From Mytilinidion resinicola (Eukaryota; Ascomycota; Dothideomycetes; Mytilinidiales; Mytilinidiaceae), in NCBI RefSeq assembly GCF_010093595.1, contig NW_022985442.1:1367456-1431455 (forward strand): 64,000 nucleotides of DNA, written 5' to 3'. Of the stretch, positions 10,267-22,969 are shown piece after piece. The notes below the pieces were generated by a model. It worked only from the letters and a program-made list of their open reading frames with translations. It had not been told where the DNA came from and did no database searches. The position numbers and the translations under genes were made by a program. Every line of letters begins with the position of its first letter. Within the stretch, counting starts at the first letter, position 1.

Positions 10267-13200
10267 TCACTTTGGTGGATTGGGCTTATCGATGGGCGAA
10301 ATGTCCAGCTCACCCATACGCTTCACCCATTCTTCATCAGGGTAGTAGCCACGGCCCTGTCCATTGTTGCCAGGCACCTCCGGACCGAGAGATGGCGGTA
10401 CATAAGGGGGATAGACAGCGGACGACGATGCGTGTCCATAGGCATACGGAAGATTGGCGGCTACATTTGCTCGTCCATATTGGGAGCTGACGGACACGTT
10501 TTCACGTCCATACGGAGGATTGACGGCCACGTTGGTTCGTTCGTAGACGGACACGGGTTCGCGTGGATACATAGGATTGAAGGTCGCGTTTGGTGATGAC
10601 AAGGCAGTCATTCCCGCTAATGGAGAAGGACGCGAGAATCCCGAGTAATTTCCTGGGGGAGGGAACGAACCCATCGATGGCACCGGGGATGGATGCGAGG
10701 ACGTCGGATAGCTGCCTTGCGCAAGTCCGCTCATGCCAAGGGTGGGCGACGGACGTGATGTGATAAGCTGATGTTCCGAAGCAGCCATCGAACCAGCAGC
10801 TCCAGCGGTTGACGTCTGGGAGAGCCCCGTGTGATGATGCCTATACTGATTTTGTGGCATGGGTACACTCCATCCTTGTGCCTGCGCCTGTTGGGCCTGC
10901 GGGTCCCATGGAATCTGAGGGCGATCATTTCCGAACATGTAGCCAGCTGCGTGAGGAGGGTAGTTGCGGGGCATCTGGTGTTCAAAGGCTGCGTACTGGC
11001 TTCCTAGCTGGGGGTACATATTTGCTCCTGGCTGGATGTTCGGAGTCGCCTCGGGAAGTCGGAAAGCCAGCGGGTTGACGCCTGGTGGGGCAAAAGGCAT
11101 CAATCCTTCACGAATCTTCTTTGCATCTTCCATCATGCTGACTTTATCGCGATCTATTACAGATTAGTACGCGGGCGACGAAACAAGAGGCCAATTGGCG
11201 GGTAAAGCATACATGAGCCGAATTCATCGTTGTACTGGACGTTACGAGTGTACCCAAGTCCAATAGGAAGCGGGGTAGAGGTTAACGGAGCGTTGAAATC
11301 TTGCGGTGATGACATTGCTCGTAGCGGAGCATTTGAGCGGGTGTCCTTGGAACCAATGGCTCCAGGGCCAATGGCCGACGGCGGGGGAATGCTGGTTCCA
11401 ATGGCAGATGCGAAGGACGCAGGATTGACGGCCGACATCCAGATGCGGGTCTTGTACACCTTGAAGAGATCCGTAACCAGCTCGTTAAAGTTAATATAAG
11501 CATCAGCGTAATAGTAGAATGTCAACTTTTTGTAATCACTGCGAGAAAGTTAGGGAATGCTACGCGTGAGGAGATTAAGTAGACTTACAGCTGGTATTCT
11601 GCATCCAGGATCTCCATATTCAGTCCGTGCTCTGCAACCTTTGCCTGGCAGATACGCTTCGCCTTTGCCTCGCTGCCTTCCTTTTCACGAAGGACCTGAA
11701 CCTCGTGAGTAGCCGCCACTCGGCGGATGATCCTGGGCTTAAGCTCCATGTCCACTCCTCCGACATATTGCTGAGGAAGTGTGGTGCCGCCGGCAGTCAT
11801 CTGCCCGAGAGCCGTGGCCAGGGGTTGATGCGTGGTCGCAAGCATGCCATCAGGCCCAGGGTACAGGCTACCATTGTTCATAGCGGTTCGCGAGAACATC
11901 ATCAGCCATCGGAAGTGTTCGATGGAGGCTATCTCTTTGTATCTCTTGGCGTCCGTCAGCGTGACATCGGCGTGAGTAACGGTTCCGAGATCTATGCCCC
12001 GGTCACCTTCAGTGATCACCATGTCACCTTGTTGGAGCTCCAGTCCAGTATTCTCGGGAAGATAGTACACATCGGAACGGGAGCACTTGAATGCCACCAT
12101 GTAGAAGCGGCGTGTTGGACGGTTGATCACTTCTGGGACAGCATATGGATTGCTGCTGTTGGAGGGTCCTGGCATGTCCTCTTCGTAGGGATCTGGGTGC
12201 ATCGCGCTGATTAGCATTTCGTTCAATTTTCGACCCTTGGGGACGGTGCCGTCGAAGTATTGGGATGCGTATGTATAAGCCTGCTGTTCGGCTTTCTTCC
12301 TGTCCTCCTCGACGGCACTTGACATGTAATTGAACATTTCCAACTCACTCTGGTATCTGAAGCGAGAACCAGGAGACATGGGGTCGCCCTCTTCTTCGTC
12401 AGTGTGTTCAAGTTTGTTGACGGTCTTTGAGCCCTGATGGCTCTTGACGTCAGCGAAGGAATGGCGTCTGGAATGTGTGCCGAAGGGATCGCCGAAACTC
12501 AGCGAGGTGGCCCAGTGGGGCTTTTTTGGGCTGTCAATTATCCCGGCCTCCGTAGTGATGCGGTCGAGGCCCGCGCCGAGACCAGCGACATTCTCGCTAT
12601 AGCGTCGATTGTATGACAGTTCCTCCATCTGATCTTCCATCTCCTCGATAGCAGAGTCAAATTCGGTTAGGGAGAGGCCTCGGATGGGACCTGCAGTCTT
12701 CTTGCGGTTGTACGAAGGCGGAGAGCCTGTAGTCGAGGCTCGGTGCCGAGCACGAGCGTTCTGTTCCGCAGCCTGACGCAAGAGCGCGTTTGAAGATGCC
12801 TCAGCGGATGAGTCCGGTTTGGCCCAATGTGACGCGGGCAGCTTGAGTCCACCCTCTGACGCGGTCGAGCCGCTGTTCATATCGTCTTCGTCTTCCAACA
12901 GTTGCGGAAGCCCGCTTGAGTCCAGAGGAGCCTCGCCAAGAAGACTCGGCTTTGATGGCCGGTGGCGAACGGAGGTGGAATTCAAACGAGGACCGCGGCC
13001 AGCGAAGTGGCCGGATGGATTTGGTATGAGGAGCTCGTCGTCCTGTTGGCCGACCGAGTATGAGAGCGACCGCACCGCCTTGCGGACAGGCTTTTGGTTA
13101 AGGAGGAAGCCGATCGTGGGATCAGCTTGTTCCTGTACGGTTGGAGACGTCAGGCCGTCTCGCGCAGAGGTGAAGGACGCAGCGTTCCATGGGAAGCTAA

Positions 13201-13510
13201 CCGATCCAGTGCGCGGCTGGCCCGTGCCCTGTTCGACTGACGGGGTGGGAGGCTGCGAGTTGCCGGTCTGCGAGGCCCCACTGAGCGAGACCTTCCGGTG
13301 CGGTTGAATGTCGTTAAGCCACGAGGAAGACTGGCGGCGTGCTGTGAGGGGATTTGACTTTACCCTCGTAAGCACGTGTTCGCTTGTGTCTTCATCAGAA
13401 GACGCTAGCACTTCCGAGTCGGGTGTTGGACGGCGAGCCTGCTGCTTGTCGGCCTTCGTTCCAGCGGTGCCGGGATACGACTGAGTGGACTTCTTGTATG
13501 CGTGCGACAT
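10267..13510 (-). CDS. PSP1 C-terminal domain protein
   Basis: Three exons encode 1044 residues: 13510-11589, 11538-11213 and 11153-10267. The introns are 50 bp (GTAAGT...TCGCAG) and 59 bp (GTATGC...TAATAG), and the frame is intact. Residues 1-460 are low-complexity and Ser-rich with an acidic patch (EDEDD). The PSP1 C-terminal domain starts near residue 468 (RRFYMVAFKCSRSDVYYLPE) and includes GDMVITEGDRGIDLG. It continues across the first intron (KRICQAKVAEHGLNMEILDAE, then KKLTFYYYADAYINF) and ends around KVYKTRIWMSAVNP near 685. The remainder is a Pro/Ser/Tyr-rich tail. The domain is shared with yeast Psp1, a suppressor of DNA polymerase alpha mutations, and with bacterial YaaT-like proteins. 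The molecular function in filamentous fungi is unknown to me. The family call is firm. Confidence 0.93.
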
Positions 13511-16169
13511 CTTGAAGGTCTGTCGCTTGAGCGCTGTTGAAAAGAATAGAAAGATGAATGGTGGTCTTTCCAGAAGTCTTGCGATTGGCCGAAAGTTCTA
13601 CTGGGCGATCGTAGGCACCCAGGTAAAACGCAAAGAGATGATAGGGAGATTGTTCTTCGAGGAGAGATGTCTTGAGTCTCTAAAAGAGCTCGTCTTTTGC
13701 TAGAAGAGCACGAAGATGTAAAGATCTGAAGGTATGTTGGTGCAGAAGCTGAATAGGAGCGTCAGAAACGCAGCGCGAAGGAGACTCAGCAAAACGTTGG
13801 AAGGCCTACCTCTTGTCACAAGCTTCTAGATTGCTCTCGTGATTAAATAAATGGAATGATGTGCTTGTGTTGATGTATCGACTGTAGATGGCAGACACAG
13901 CTGTGGAGCCACACGTGCCGAACCCGTCAACGAGAACGCTGGTCGTGAGGGTCAGCAACGCGAAGCTGGAGGGATTGTAAAGTGAGATAGAGACTTACCA
14001 ATTGTCTGTGGCTTGCAAGCCACGGGCTATGTCGATGGAAGTTGCGGCTGGCGGGGTTAGTGGTGCAGGCTGAGGGGATGTGAGCTGGGGACAATGACGC
14101 GTCTAGCAAGCCAAAGGAATGCGGCGAGCTGATAGAAGTGCTTACCTATCACGTCGTCGACGAGGTGCAATGAACTGGCGAGCGCCGAGATGATCCTGTC
14201 GATGACTCTTGATGAAATCTTCGAGGGAGGGCGGACGGATCACTCAGGCCACCGCGCTGGAGTCTCGGGCGGAGCGACGTGCCTTGCGACCGTCGAGCCC
14301 AGTGATCACCAGGTCGAGCAGCGAGAAGCTGTAGATGATGCACGGAGAGGTGCTGATGAATGGGTTGTGGGAGGTGATGAGGGTGATGAGAAAGGGGTGG
14401 AGGTGGGGTGAGGGCGATGAAGAGGAAGGACGTTCGTGTGCGACGAGACGGCACTAGCGGAATCGTAGGGGGTGGTCACGCCCTCCTGCCCGGTGTCGTG
14501 AGGCTGCTCGTGCGTGGGCCGAGTTGGAGCGTCAGGGGCCTTGGGCTCTGCGAATTACTATGATGCACGCCCTGTTTAGTCGGGGCCCTTGATACTGCAC
14601 TCAAAAAGAGATTGAAGAAGGTAGAGGCTCGAGGGGCAGTAATCAGACGGGAGAGAAGTTTGTATGTGACAAAGAATCGTGCGCGATCTGCTTGCTGCCC
14701 CCGAATTTGATAGACGTGCTGCAGCCCGCGCTCACGACAACTCCTCCCTTCAACACGCCACACCCACGAGATTGAGGCCTCAGAACAGTTGGAGCTGTTC
14801 TCTAGGCTCTCCTCCCGCAAGCACGATGGTCGAAATACGAAGCCGAAGGGGGAGAACTCCTGCACGGGGGCAAGGAGATGCCCGGGCGCTGCGACGAGCC
14901 CGCAGACCTACCCTCAACACCACAACCAACTCACCCCCACAACGCCGACAACACGAGTGCGAATGGGACAGAGGAGTTCTCTCCACTTCGTTGCCCGGTC
15001 CGTCAGGCCGTGCAAGTCTGCAGGGAGCGCTGCGGGAGCAGTCTTACCACTTGTCTAAGGAGAGCTGCTTACCTGAATACAGAAACACTTTTCTACCAAA
15101 AACGAAGCCGGGGATATATCGGGGCCAAAACCTCTATCTAAATCACCAGTCAGGCTACCTACAATTGCTGTTAGCACCAAGGCATCTACTGCCTCGTCGC
15201 GCACCTCTGCCTGCCCCGGGAGAAGGGAGAAGGGCGTCGGGACAACGCGCGGGGATATCTCACCTAACCGACCGAATTCTACTGATTACGACGAAAGCTT
15301 CCTATTCGTACTGTATCGAAACAATTTTTGATTGCAGAAAAAAGCTAATAGCAACAGTGAGCCAGGGAACAAACAGTCGAATGGTCGTCAGGGGCCGCGC
15401 CACGTCGCCGGTCATTATTTACCTTAACGAAGCCGTAATGATACGCCAAAAGTCTTCAGCCAGTCTATCCCTAGTCTTTCAAAGCGCGCAGAATTGTGGA
15501 TAGAAAAAAGAGACGGTATACACTGGACATCGGTCGTGGCACAGGATGGCAGTAACCTTGGAACGGGAAAGAATGTGGGGCAACGCCACGGCCTGGCGCC
15601 GCGCTGAACCTCTTCTCGATCCGAACCAGACGTGCTGGAGATCCAAGGATTAACGAGGGCGCATATTGTCGCTCCGGGTGCCGAGCGACGCGATGCAAGG
15701 AGGGCGAGGGCAGAAGCGCAGAGGAAGAGCGCTGGCCGTCGACGGCCTGGGCGGGTGGTTCGACTCCCTCGAGATCGCAAGAGCTGTGGGGAACAACAGC
15801 AGCGTCCGCGGCAAGTGCGCTGGCAACTCGATGGATGCTACGCTGGACAGCAGAAGTATCGAGCCGGAGACAAAGCAAAGTCCTTTCGGCTCGTCCAGCA
15901 GCAGGCGAGGGGGGAATCCCAGCTTTGTAGGAAGCAGGGCTGGAGACAGAACGCTCATCACAGAGGTGGTGAGAGGTCGGAGAGCGCAGACTGGCAACGC
16001 CTTTGAGGCTTGCTGCAGCTCGCACGGCCCAGCCAAGGGTCAGGGGCTTGGGGGGAGGAAATGCGGAGAAAGCCAGGCCAACAGCAGTCTAGCCGGACAC
16101 AATTTGGGACGAACGCCTGCAAATTGAAAACCCACCGGCGGGGGCGACAGGAGACCGCGCCGCGGGACA
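13511..16169. other. gene-poor region upstream of PSP1 gene
   Basis: The first 600 bp are probably the leader and promoter of the PSP1 gene. On the minus strand a GTAAGT near 14000 followed by CTCCAG near 13970 could be a leader intron. A 274-codon frame at 14679-15503 (plus) has an Arg/Pro/Ser-rich, non-protein-like composition, and I do not accept it as a gene. Nothing else is supported. Confidence 0.45.
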
Positions 16170-16620
16170 GACTGGCAAATCACCGTGGACGATCCTGCGT
16201 ATCGTGACATCCTCCCTCCTCAACAGGCCGTCGAACTCCTCATCAAACAGAGTCGTGAGACCCCCCTAACGGCCGTGGCCAGGGTGCACCACACCTCCAG
16301 GCCCAGAAACCCCTCTTTGCGCTGCTCTGTGCCGTTTTCTGCAGGCCAGCATCTGCTCGGTTGCCGCCGCCCCCGGGACCTCCTTTCAGCGGGCTGCCAG
16401 CCATCCTGCACGCCATTGTTCGCTTCAGGCGGCGGATGAGCCATCCACCATGCCCGGATCGGCCTGCGTGCTGAGACAATGAAGCATCGGGGGGGTGGAC
16501 CTCAGCGCCGCAGCAAACAAAGGTATCACGCGCTCCCTGTGGTCATCGCAGCGGCTTGATCGTCTGCCAGGCATGGGCCTAGCCCAACAACGCTCCTGTA
16601 GCCACGTTCTGTGCAGCATC
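16170..16620 (+). pseudogene. relic resembling fungal transcription-factor middle region
   Basis: Three protein-like segments occur in order on the plus strand but in different frames. The first, from 16170, is DWQITVDDPAYRDILPPQQA then VELLIKQ, resembling the LPP...AxxLL start of the Fungal_trans (middle homology) region of zinc-cluster factors. The second, near 16405-16440, is LPAILHAIVRFRRR. The third, from about 16448, is HARIGLRAETMKHRG. After a shift in the G run at 16489-16496 it continues GITRSLWSSQRLDRLPGMGL, closely like the 'RR.LWW..Y.LDRL.G..LGRP' signature. No Cys6 zinc cluster was found upstream. The order and character support a dead Zn(II)2Cys6-type factor, but the match is from memory of the motif only. 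Confidence 0.38.
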
Positions 16621-19600
16621 CACGAGCTCCTCCTCTTGCTCGACGCTATGACCGTGCAACGTAATCCAGGAGCGGGGCCTCTGCCCTAGAGCCACATTGG
16701 ATTATACAGGGCTCATGGAGTTTCCACGTTGATTATCCTGTCTATCAACCTTCGAAACTCTAGAGGTCAATTCCAGATGGCGCGCATGCCATCCCAAGGA
16801 ACTGTGGGAACTCCTGCATCCGAATGCAAGTGTTCCCACCGCTTGCTGCCACCGCCAAGTGACAGGCCCCAGACCCCGCATTTCAGGACCGGTCGAGCAT
16901 TAATTGCATCAGAAGCGAGAATGCGTTGGGGAGTCCAGACATCCCAGGCCGCTGACTGCTGGCCCTGCGAGCCATTATGCCTTGACGGAGGAGTAGACAC
17001 GGGTGTTGCCGGTACATTGAGGCTTCTGTCTCTCCGTTATTGGTGTGGTAGAAGCACCAGTAACGTATCGTGCTGTACCGTAGACACCATGTCATCCTAG
17101 CTCTTTCAGAAATTGGTCACACCAAGACTCCTTCATTTGAGAATTTTCTCGTATCTTGCTCCCTCCATGGGCTTCCTCTTTCCCGCTTTTTCTACAAGTC
17201 GTACTTTGCACCCTAAGGCAAATACGGAGGCGTAGCACAGATATGCCGCGGGAAGCCCCAGCCCCGATCATGCCTCTCCAAACCAAGTCAGATGTAATGC
17301 CGATCTTCAATGGATTGGTATTCGTGGGTCAGAGGTCTGGGACGACTCTAGTCCGGGCAGGGGTGAGCAGTGGGCACCACCGTTGCGTTACGATTTGCTG
17401 TTCGTGGCATCGACTCGCGTGAGGGGCTGCAGCAGCTGGCTGGGCTAACCATTTCGTGCCGCAGCACACAGCGGGAGCTGGGGGGTATCTGAGTGCCTTG
17501 ACGAATCGGTTATGGTCAAAAGCTAATGGTGGCTGCCCGGGTACCCCTCGCGGACCATGGCGAGAAGACTGCACGAGCATGTGCTGCCAGTATCTCGTCA
17601 GTCGTCTGTAAGATCTGCCTAGTCTTTATCCATGAGTATGTGCTAATAAATCCTAGTTGGCAAGCTGCGGTGTGTGGTGTTGCCCTCCGCTTCAACGGGG
17701 TGGTTGTGCTCGAGTAGCAAGCGGGCGGACGTCTGTCACTACCCTCGGGGCCAGATAGTCAGGAGACGGAGCCAACTGCCGCGTCCTGTAGAAATGGACG
17801 TGTTATTGCCGGTGTTTCAAGTTCGTGCCTTTCAGACTGTGTGGGCTGGTGTTGAGATGGGCCTCTGGGTGGCGGCTCTGACGTCGAGGTGGTGGAAAGA
17901 AAGGCGAGACATCGCTGCTCATGTCTCCGTTAATGCGTAAGTACTATCCGAAAGTCGCCTACGTTAGTCTTTGTTTGCCCTCGGTGAGTGAAAGTGTGCT
18001 TCTGTCGCTCTTCGTCTGGTGGTTGTTGAGTCCTCTCCGGGGCAGAACCCACTGATGCAGCCCCGGAAAGATATCTCGAGGCTGCTCCCAAGCCGGGAGA
18101 GGGGGCACTGTAAGACCGCAATTGGCCGCGGAGGCGCTGCCCTGCCACCGGATATCTTGTATATCTCTGTCAGAGTACTGTTGGTATCGTTCTCGTAGAG
18201 TTTGTGGTCCCAATAACATCGTGAGGAGGGGAAGGCGGAGGCGGAGGAGCTGGGGTTTGGCCACACCACCGGCGTCAATTCCAGCTATTGAGCCAGCTCA
18301 CTACACATCACGTTCACATCCCCATAATTTCGTATGACCGGTCACTGTGAGCAGCTACGAAGAATCGCCTCAGCACCGAAAGGCCTTTCCCAGGCGACGT
18401 GCAAAGGCCCTCGTTCACCCTTTCAACTATACTCGCAGAGCGAACTGCACTCAAGGAAATACGGCCACTTCCCATCGGCCTGCCATACGTCTTCGACAGA
18501 GCTACGATCAATCTTGAAGTCCTCGAAACGGCCCTTTGCCTCGAACTGCCTGTTCAGGGGATGGAAAAATCCGAGAAACACCACCCTTTAAGGCAAATAC
18601 ACTCGAACTCGGCGCTCCCCCATGTTTACTACCTTTCATAGGCTACACGAAAGACATCCTCTTCGGTCTCTTGAGTCTTTCATATTTGGCACAGGGAGTG
18701 AATTACGCTTCCAGGAGACGTGGCAACCGTTCAACGACATACCATGAACCTACCTCTACGATTTCAGCGATGAGGGACTATTTTTGTCACCGGGACAGGA
18801 TAATTGAGTTGACTGCATAGGCCGGGTCCGCGTAGTCATTGGGCAAACTACCTTTCGGGAACACACAACATACACAAGGTGGAGATGATGCGAAAGACTA
18901 AATCGGCCGATCCCCACGTATTTTGCCTTACGAATGGCTGATTTGTTGTGGTACTACTCCCAGGAAAAGCGTCATAGTCAACTCATTAAGGGTTCACGTA
19001 GCCCCATGTTGTACTAGATTCAGCGATTGTGCCTCTATCGAGGCTATGTTTCAATCTCTTTAACTTTTATTCATGCCTACATCATCCCAGCGAAAAGCCA
19101 CAAGTTGTATTTATGTAGGAACGACGCGGATAGTCAAGTCCGTGCGCGACGCCATATGCTAGCTATAAAAGGTCGAGATCGTTCAGATTTAGCTCTAGGA
19201 CTGAGATGCACAAAGATCATACTCGAGCATCGAAAGACCTTCCTCGCCATCGCCATCGGCGGTTCCGGATACAGATTCACCCTTCACAACAGCTCACCTT
19301 CTGGAACGTCTTGGACGGCCCGAACCGAGGGAGGCGTTGACGTGGCTGAGCTGATCCAGTACGCACTAATGGTCCAAGTACAGGTCTAGGGGAGTTTAGC
19401 GAGGTGATAGAGGTGAAAACGTGCATTGCGCGTATAGCTACGATGGTTCGGGCTCCGCAGCCGAGACTCGTCAAGCAGATCTAAGTCCATCGGGAAAGCC
19501 TTCATGCAGCCAATATCAGAATCACTAAAATCACAAGTCTAGGCCCAGCCCACAAACTTCAGCTCTTCCATTGCTTTCGTCAATAATGCCTAAGAAAACC

Positions 19601-19640
19601 GTCAGCTTGCTAGTTGTAGATAGTATTGAGCTTTGTTGGC
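16621..19640. other. gene-poor region, no intact gene
   Basis: Short frames on both strands, for example 17674-17940 and 19027-19389 (plus) and 17964-18278 (minus). These have patches of protein-like sequence but no domain, start context or consistent splicing. They may be further decay products of the locus at 16170. I support no gene here. Confidence 0.45.
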
Positions 19641-19645
19641 CGAAG

Positions 19646-19654
19646 TATAAATAG
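19646..19654 (+). promoter_or_regulatory. TATA-like box upstream of transglutaminase-like gene
   Basis: TATAAATAG lies 159 bp before the ATG at 19813 on the same strand, at a plausible core-promoter distance. It is the only perfect TATA-like element in this promoter region that I noticed. Confidence 0.35.
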
Positions 19655-19812
19655 TCTACTCTGGCAGGCCCAGTAAAAAAATATTTCCATCTCCAACTTA
19701 AAGCCTTCCATCTTCGCTTTTCATACAAGTCCGCTCAATATCGCTATATCATTGACATTTCTTGATTGAAACATTCTGCTCAAGTCTGCGTACAAATCGC
19801 GAAACCATCGAT

Positions 19813-22125
19813 ATGGCCGACCTGCACAATTTCTGTAAGTACTGTCGCCGTGAATCCGCGGAGGTCTCCAAATAAATGTTTTTCTAGCTTTACTCTCCCT
19901 GGTACTTCCAGACACGCACGTCCCGCTGCGTCGAATCTTCACCCAAAAAAATCCCGCCTGGCGCAAAGCCAATCTGAAAGTCTGGGATCCCGCCAATCCA
20001 ACCGAATGTTTTCCTTTCACAGTCAAGTTGGACGCCATGGAACCCACCCAACTCCTCGCAGAAGTCAAACACGACCCGGCCCTGGGAGCTGATGGCAGCC
20101 TTTGGTATATTGGAGGCTCAAGTCCGGGCTACAAATACACTCTTCAGAGCGGCTGGCAAACTCTAGACACTGTCAATGGGATCACGACGTTCCCGATTAC
20201 CGTCATACCTCGATCAGTTGGCCCATGGGGGTTCAAGGATTCCATCTCTTTCCAGATGAACACGACTGCAGGTCCCGGATATCCAGTCGCTCAAGTTAAT
20301 TTCGAGATCTACGCTGTCGTGGAGGACATCGCTCCTTACTACATGAAAGACGGCATCCCCATCGACTTCCTGCAGCTCTTCGCCCTGCCGACCCCGGACA
20401 AGTCTTTGCAGACCATGAATGACTGGATCCAATGGGCTGTGAAAAGATGCCACGCCTCAACCTTCGATGAGACTCTGAAGAAACGCGACCCCACCACTGC
20501 CAACGACGCCATACATAGCTACCGATACCACGTTTGGGCCGGGGCTTCCGCTTTTACCGCGAACGAATCGACATTCAAGCTGGACAGCTGGCTAGACAAC
20601 CGGATGGACCCCAATCGCGTATCTTTTGTCAACTGCTACGACCAGGCAGGGCTAGTCGACTGTGTGCTGAATCTCGGTCTCCCCTACAAGCTCCGCGACC
20701 TGTCAGGCAATATCGTTCAGAAGAAGGGCTCCAACCCCGGAGAAATGGTCGACGTGACTACGGTAGATCGATTTTGGAAGGGCACGTACGCCGACAGCTT
20801 CACGAATCCATTACGCTTCGGGTACATCAACACGAAAGATCTCGTCGGCTGGGGCGACGCTAATAACCCCTTCTTTGGCAACTCCGACACCGCGGGAGCT
20901 GTATACCTCCAAGACCAAATATTCGATAATGCCGTCCCACACGATGGGCGGAAGAGGTGGAGCTTCCGCAACCACAAATGGGCCTGTATCCGCCGTATCA
21001 CGACTGGATCGTCCTTCGACGAACTCGCAGCAGATGCCTGTGCCGGGCCGGTGTTTCCGCCCACCACCGTCACTCAGTATCTCAACGACGTGATTGATGC
21101 GGTCACATCCAAAACTATACTCGGTAACACTTGGGACCAAGACAAACACACCACGCTCGGACAGGTCGCTGATTTCGAGCTCGACGTGGCCATCTCGGGC
21201 TCGATCGACAAGATCATGAGCGGACTCACTGACCAGGAGCGTGCTGACTCGACCTTACCAATGGCGATTCCGATCAAGGACCTCCTGTCCGCGGTCGAAA
21301 GCACAGTGAAAGCTCTTCAGCCCTCGTGGACCTTCCTCACTAAACAGCATCACGTAGAGACCGGACCAAAGCATTCCGCCGTGACTTGGGACTTCCACCA
21401 GAAACTCTCCACCCCCAAGCCCGCTTTCATTTCCGTGGCTATCGAGATCCTCGAAGATAACCCTTCGGCGATCAAGAAAGCGAAAGAGAAGGTAACGATG
21501 CTAGAGCGGGATCCAGAGGACATCTTGACGGCTACGCCAGCCGAGGGGTATCTGGCTGCGCTGCACCTCGTTAGTAAGGGAGGTAGCAACTTGAACGTGC
21601 TAGTCTATGGTAATGTTTTGATTCAGCTGGATGGGTGTGCGACGCCGGAGAACATTGTTACTGTTTCGAAGGCTATAGATGATTTTGTCAAGGCGCGCAA
21701 ACCGGCAGAGCCGAAGGGAGTTGCGAAAGACGACGTTACGATCGAGTTCCCGGATACGGTCACTGTTGGGGACGTTTTTGATATCAAGATCACGGTGAGT
21801 GGAGTAGAGCGAGGAATTAAGGCGGTCATGCTAATCTGTTACAGTCACTTGATGCGGTCGATATTGATGTCGACTTAAACGACGAGGTAATGAATGGATG
21901 TTGTATTTGTCATGCATTGCTAACGATTCACAGAACCTCGTCCTTCTGCAAGATCCCGATCTCGAGGGAGGAAGTTCAGATATATGGACGCTTCAGGCCC
22001 AAGCTGTCGGGACGGGTGCAGCGGATGGTGAAGATGGAGAGGCGTCTTTCACCGTCGCGTTCTCGGCTTCGGAGACCTATTATCCTTCCTCGTCGGTTTG
22101 GACGGTTGCTATCAAGGCTAAGTAA
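19813..22125 (+). CDS. transglutaminase-like fold protein, 720 aa
   Basis: Four exons: 19813-19834, 19888-21794, 21845-21886 and 21934-22125. The introns are 53, 50 and 47 bp and the frame is intact over 720 residues. No signal peptide or membrane helix is seen, so a cytosolic location is likely. Around residue 257 the sequence VNCYDQAGLVDCVLNLGLPYK resembles the catalytic-cysteine helix of transglutaminase-like proteins (C..x.A.L...L...G.P). His370 (FRNHKWACI) and Asp390 (AADACAGPV) lie at suitable positions for a Cys-His-Asp triad. The N-terminal 150 residues look beta-rich and Ig-like. The C-terminal 130 residues, spread over three exons, form another beta-rich segment. The fold assignment is inference from motif spacing; activity and substrate are unknown. 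The coding strand becomes G-rich near 21500. Confidence 0.75.
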
Positions 22126-22969
22126 TAGGCGAAGACGGCGGATGCTTGGAGCGATGCAGTGTTGGCTTGGCTATGATTATATTAGTTATATTGGAGGCGA
22201 CCAGCCTGTATATTCTGTCGCCCCACTGCAAAACTACTTCTACGACCTGTCCCTTTTCTACTTAGCTCCGCTCACCGCTATCTCTCCCCTTTCAAGTCAC
22301 GCCCAGATCACGTGCCATATACCGCGACCTAGGCATAAAATCTCCCGCATTCTTTGCAATCCCGGCTTTCTTCCTCAGCAGAGAAGTTATTGTCAGACCC
22401 AATAAAACAACGTTCGGTCTGCGCTTATGGAGAGATCCGGAGTGCAGTCTTGGAAGTTCCAAACTGGAACTCGGGAGCCTCTATGGGTGCGGAGAGTGGT
22501 GACCATGGAGGAGGGGGTTGGAAGGGTGGGAGAGTTAGCGCCAGGCGATGATGATATATACATCTGTCACTAGATCAGGAAAATTAGCATGAAATCTCGA
22601 AGACGAAGAGCAAGACATAACGATGGGTTTTCTAATGTTTTTGGTATTTGTTGTTAAGTTACAGTTCTGATGATAAGCATCGGCTGTTGTCGACAAAGGA
22701 AATCATCATGAAGAACGAATGACCATAACCACGACACACCGTCTTTCTCACTGCTCCATGTAGCCGCTGCTCGGAGGATTTCCATGCGACTCTCAACTCC
22801 CAGATCCCACGCCCAGCAGAACATGGGGACTTTCTGTCTGCCGTTTTATTCGGGAACGATCCGAGGTGTGATGAAGGAAAAATTTCAAGTCCAAAGCCGA
22901 AGATGCGTTTAAATACTCCAAATTTAGCCACGATCACATGACATTCTTTCCAACACATCCACCTCTTGC
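22126..22969. other. convergent 3' flanks, no gene seen
   Basis: This is the shared downstream region of the transglutaminase-like gene (plus) and the RNase H gene (minus). It holds only short frames. It probably contains both 3' untranslated regions. Confidence 0.5.

Noticed and set aside
14679..15503. 274-codon open frame on the plus strand
   Set aside because: The Arg/Pro/Ser-rich composition changes character several times. There is no domain, signal peptide or conserved motif, and other frames are equally open.
19835..22125. Start of the transglutaminase-like protein at the internal ATG 20037
   Set aside because: A 22-base first exon at 19813 with a perfect GTAAGT donor and CTAG acceptor extends the frame upstream with protein-like sequence, so the internal ATG is not needed.
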